In this document: one piece after another, positions 6,358 to 7,261 of the stretch | Position numbering within the stretch: position 1 is the first letter of the stretch | How the letters are laid out: the number at the start of each line of letters is the position of its first letter | The notes under the pieces: model-generated | The model's input: only the letters and a program-made list of their open reading frames with translations | Databases searched by the model: none | What the model was told of the DNA's origin: nothing | Position numbers and translations under genes: made by a program | Assembly (NCBI GenBank): GCA_041645535.1 | Contig: JBAZPT010000007.1 | Span: forward strand, 1 to 7,261 | Direction: 5' to 3' | Source of the DNA: JBAZPT01 sp041645535 | Lineage (GTDB): Bacteria > Patescibacteriota > Minisyncoccia > Moranbacterales > UBA2206 | DNA: 7,261 bases

Positions 6358-7261
6358 ATGAATGATATAAAAAATAAACTTATTGGATTTATCAAGGATA
6401 ATTATTTTATAATAATTATTTTATTGGTTGCTTTTTCTGTCCGATGGTACGGAATTTATTTTGATTATCCTTTCGGCGTAACTTGGATTGGCGATGAAAG
6501 ATCTACTATGCAGTTTTTGATAGACGCGACAAATAATAAGAATTTATTTACCGCTTCCAGTTCTTATCCGGTATTGATGGCATTTTTTTATTTTCCGGTT
6601 TTGATTATAAGGATAATATATCTGGCTCTGGCAAATAATCTGCATAGTCTTGAGGAAATTAAGGGTTTCCTTATCGGCCATGGAATCGGCCAGATCTATA
6701 TCATAATCAGGTGGTTTTCAGTATTTATCGGCACAGCATCCGTATATCTTATTTATAAAATTTATAGTCTTATATTTAAACATAAGACAAGCGCTTATTA
6801 TGCCGCCCTTGTTTATACATTTAGCTTGATTCCGGTGGTATTGTCGCATTGGGGTAAATTGCACGCGCCGATGGCGTTTTTCTTTCTCCTGTCCTTATTT
6901 TTTATTTTAAAATTTGAAATTGAAAAGAAGGAAAAATATTTTTTCTGGTCAACCGTAGCGGCGGCAATGTCTTTTTCCTCTCATTATATTGGCATCATGT
7001 CTTTCGTTTTTCCTTTTGTCGGCCTTCTGAGCAACTGGAAAGAAATTTCCGTTAAAACTATCATCAAATCGTTGGCGAGCTGCATCTTCGTTTTTCTTAT
7101 CGCTTTTGCTGTTGATTATAAAGGCATATATATTATGTTTGCCGGTCAATACAATCTTTTTCTTAAGCCAAATAATTTTGCCGGGTTATTTCCCGTCGGC
7201 AAATTTGAAAGATTTTATTACGGTCTAGCTGATGTTCTTAAAATTGAACCGGTATTTTTCT
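6358..7261 (+). CDS. GT-C-like polytopic membrane glycosyltransferase (GT39/PMT-like), 3' end outside window
   Basis: From ATG 6358 the frame stays open to the window edge, giving 301 residues without a stop. The protein is strongly hydrophobic, with probable membrane segments near residues 15-28, 70-91, 114-138, 144-163, 169-186, 196-224 and 234-252. Between the first and second segments is VTWIGDERSTMQFL (41-54). An Asp-Glu pair in the first extracytoplasmic loop is characteristic of GT-C glycosyltransferases of the PMT/ArnT type, where an acid there is catalytic; D46 and E47 are the candidates. LSHWGKLHAPMAFFFLLSLF (162-181) fits a later segment seen in related bacterial proteins. Such enzymes take a sugar from a polyprenyl-phosphate donor and transfer it outside the cytoplasmic membrane. 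This pairs naturally with the GT2 half of the upstream fusion, which could make the donor (inference). The gap to the upstream TAG is 11 bp; the start is preceded by GATT and lacks a Shine-Dalgarno. Typical family length is about 450-650 residues, so roughly half is missing. Confidence 0.82.
   Translation, partial: MNDIKNKLIGFIKDNYFIIIILLVAFSVRWYGIYFDYPFGVTWIGDERSTMQFLIDATNNKNLFTASSSYPVLMAFFYFPVLIIRIIYLALANNLHSLEEIKGFLIGHGIGQIYIIIRWFSVFIGTASVYLIYKIYSLIFKHKTSAYYAALVYTFSLIPVVLSHWGKLHAPMAFFFLLSLFFILKFEIEKKEKYFFWSTVAAAMSFSSHYIGIMSFVFPFVGLLSNWKEISVKTIIKSLASCIFVFLIAFAVDYKGIYIMFAGQYNLFLKPNNFAGLFPVGKFERFYYGLADVLKIEPVFF

Larger units (their letters stand above)
3..7261 (+). other. Putative single transcription unit for glycan assembly and decoration
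   Basis: All seven coding regions are on the plus strand. The junctions are an 8 bp overlap (628-635) and gaps of 15, 6, 4, 9 and 11 bp. None of these gaps can hold a promoter or a hairpin terminator, and I saw no stem-loop followed by a T-run at any gene end. This layout implies one polycistronic message whose promoter and terminator lie outside the window. Some promoters could sit inside coding sequence, which cannot be excluded by reading alone. Confidence 0.7.

Noticed and set aside
1..7261. CRISPR array, tRNA/rRNA, transposase, toxin-antitoxin or defence genes
   Set aside because: No repeated spacers, cloverleaf-like segments, inverted terminal repeats or defence-related motifs were seen; the whole window is accounted for by glycan-locus genes.

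Overview
The window is one densely packed, all-plus-strand block of surface-glycan genes: seven coding regions, the first and last cut by the window edges. Intergenic gaps are 4-15 bp and one gene pair overlaps by 8 bp. I found no RNA gene, insertion sequence, CRISPR array, internal promoter or terminator, and no gene-free stretch longer than 15 bp.

Layout from left to right: the C-terminal part of a GT4-type glycosyltransferase (3-635); a class I SAM methyltransferase-like protein with an atypical SAM loop (628-1266); a full-length NodU/CmcH/TobZ-type carbamoyltransferase (1282-3054); a second GT4-like glycosyltransferase (3061-4191); an FkbM-family methyltransferase (4196-4921); a fusion of an N-terminal SAM methyltransferase to a C-terminal GT2 glycosyltransferase (4931-6346); and the N-terminal 301 residues of a polytopic GT-C-like membrane glycosyltransferase that runs off the right edge (6358-7261).

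Inferred collective role: assembly and decoration of a cell-surface polysaccharide or glycolipid. The two GT4-like enzymes would extend the glycan at the cytoplasmic face. The methyltransferases and the carbamoyltransferase would cap or modify sugar hydroxyls. The GT2 half of the fusion resembles enzymes that load a sugar onto a polyprenyl phosphate, and the GT-C protein is of the class that uses such lipid-linked sugars outside the membrane. No polymerase, flippase, nucleotide-sugar synthesis gene or export ATPase is visible, so the locus must extend beyond the window.

Organism: bacterial with the standard genetic code (five TAA stops, one TAG; no UGA needed as sense). The genes are moderately AT-rich and lysine-rich, and none of the six visible starts has a convincing Shine-Dalgarno sequence. 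Gene style and content resemble Candidatus Patescibacteria (CPR/Parcubacteria-like) or a similar uncultured lineage. This is an impression from protein style, not a demonstrated placement. Base composition falls clearly from the carbamoyltransferase and second GT4 gene to the FkbM gene and onward, suggesting a mosaic locus.

I see no clearly novel system. The points most worth checking are the carbamoylation plus methylation decoration set, the methyltransferase-GT2 fusion next to a GT-C enzyme, the degenerate SAM loop in the second gene, and a repeated GATT immediately before three start codons.
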